From NCBI GenBank assembly GCA_029862285.1, contig JAOTXR010000128.1, positions 1 to 6,425 on the forward strand: DNA of 6,425 bases. The letters run 5' to 3'. Shown piece after piece: positions 5,877 through 6,425 of the stretch. Source of the DNA: Gammaproteobacteria bacterium (GTDB taxonomy: Bacteria; Pseudomonadota; Gammaproteobacteria; Steroidobacterales; JABDKV01). A program made the translations under genes and the position numbers. The notes beneath the pieces were generated by a model, which did not search any database, was not told the origin of the DNA, and saw only the letters and a program-made list of their open reading frames with translations. Positions within the stretch are counted from its first letter, which is position 1. The number at the start of each line of letters is the position of its first letter.

Positions 5877-6425
5877 ATGCTTTTATACCGCACATTAGTC
5901 CTCGCTCTGGTCTGCCTGTTTACCGGGTGTGGGCCCAGACCCGATGCAGTCGTTGTCTATTCGGCTCGGGCCGAGCAACTCATCCAGCCGATTTTTGATC
6001 GCTATACCGCAGAGACCGGAGTGTCCGTCACCTGGCTAACCGACAAGGAAGGACCGTTGATGCAGCGATTGTTGTCTGAAGGCGAACAGACACCGGCCGA
6101 TCTTTTTTTGACTGTCGATGCCGGCAATCTCTGGTTGGCAGCTGAGCAGGGCCTGCTCCAGGCAGCAAACTCCGACGTGCTTGATCAGAACATCCCGGCC
6201 CACCTGCGCGATAGCAACGGCCGATGGGTGGGTCTGTCGGTCAGAGCACGAACCATTGCTCTTAGTACAGAGCGAGTAGATCCGTCGACGTTGAGTACCT
6301 ATGCTGCACTTGCCGAACCGGCGTGGAGCAATCGGCTGTGTCTGCGCACGTCGAAAAAAGTCTACAACCAGTCTCTGGTTGCAATGATGATTGCCGAGCA
6401 TGGCGAAGGCAAAACCGAGGAGATT
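5877..6425 (+). CDS. Fe(III) ABC transporter substrate-binding lipoprotein (FutA/FbpA type), N-terminal 183 residues
   Basis: Predicted periplasmic solute-binding component of a ferric iron ABC importer. It is open at the window end; family members have about 340 residues, so the C-terminal half is missing. The N-terminus has a short hydrophobic signal ending LFTGC, with lipidation Cys18 (Phe at -3 is unusual but tolerated) and Gly at +2, which fits outer-membrane retention in a Gram-negative. VVVYSARAEQLIQPIFDRYT, the PADLFLTVDAGNLW block, GLSVRARTIALST and LCLRTSKKVYNQSLVA match the FutA/IdiA branch strongly. The His-Tyr iron ligands found in FutA after the YSxR motif are replaced by Ala32-Glu33. 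The paired Tyr ligands of the C-terminal lobe would lie beyond the window. ATG 5877 has only a poor GGG-type ribosome site. The 32-base gap and lack of a terminator suggest co-transcription with the cyclase gene; the permease and ATPase genes may follow off the edge. Confidence 0.93.
   Translation, partial: MLLYRTLVLALVCLFTGCGPRPDAVVVYSARAEQLIQPIFDRYTAETGVSVTWLTDKEGPLMQRLLSEGEQTPADLFLTVDAGNLWLAAEQGLLQAANSDVLDQNIPAHLRDSNGRWVGLSVRARTIALSTERVDPSTLSTYAALAEPAWSNRLCLRTSKKVYNQSLVAMMIAEHGEGKTEEI

Noticed and set aside
1..6425. CRISPR arrays, tRNA or rRNA genes, insertion sequences, phage or toxin-antitoxin modules
   Set aside because: No repeated units, clover-leaf-like segments, transposase motifs or terminal inverted repeats were seen.

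Overview
The window looks like a piece of chromosome from a free-living Gram-negative bacterium, most likely a gammaproteobacterium. This is an inference from moderate-to-high GC, a secreted S46 dipeptidyl-peptidase, a DUF484/GAF-like domain fused to GGDEF, a lipoprotein-type iron-binding protein, and the lack of any phage, transposon or tRNA signature. Coding is dense, with no gene-free stretch over 300 bases. Both edge genes are cut by the window.

Left part (minus strand). Positions 1-1177 hold the N-terminal 392 residues of an S46 family dipeptidyl-peptidase (DPP7/DPP11 type) with a signal peptide; the C-terminal part lies beyond position 1. Upstream of it, 1290-2495 encodes a complete REC-EAL response regulator of the RocR layout. 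This predicted c-di-GMP phosphodiesterase keeps all the catalytic residues I could place. Its interdomain linker is a hexalysine tract that contains a frameshift-type slippery heptamer in the correct phase.

Middle (plus strand). A 147-base divergent intergenic region separates the REC-EAL gene from a complete coniferyl-aldehyde-dehydrogenase-type ALDH (2643-4094, start set by a good Shine-Dalgarno). Next comes a small secreted Arg/Tyr/His-rich protein of unknown function (4158-4541), closed by a strong intrinsic terminator at 4563-4599.

Right part (plus strand). A DUF484/GAF-like-GGDEF diguanylate cyclase (4741-5844) has an intact GGEEF active site and RxxD inhibitory site. It is followed after 32 bases by the first 183 residues of a FutA/FbpA-type Fe(III) ABC-transporter substrate-binding lipoprotein (5877 to the window end), probably in the same transcript.

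How they fit together: a c-di-GMP-making and a c-di-GMP-degrading enzyme lie about 2.2 kb apart, on either side of an aldehyde dehydrogenase and a secreted cationic protein, and the cyclase is paired with an iron-uptake component. This may tie c-di-GMP to surface or nutrient physiology, but the sequence does not prove a functional link. I see no clearly novel multi-gene system. The most unusual items are the in-frame slippery site between REC and EAL and the Arg/Tyr-rich exported protein.
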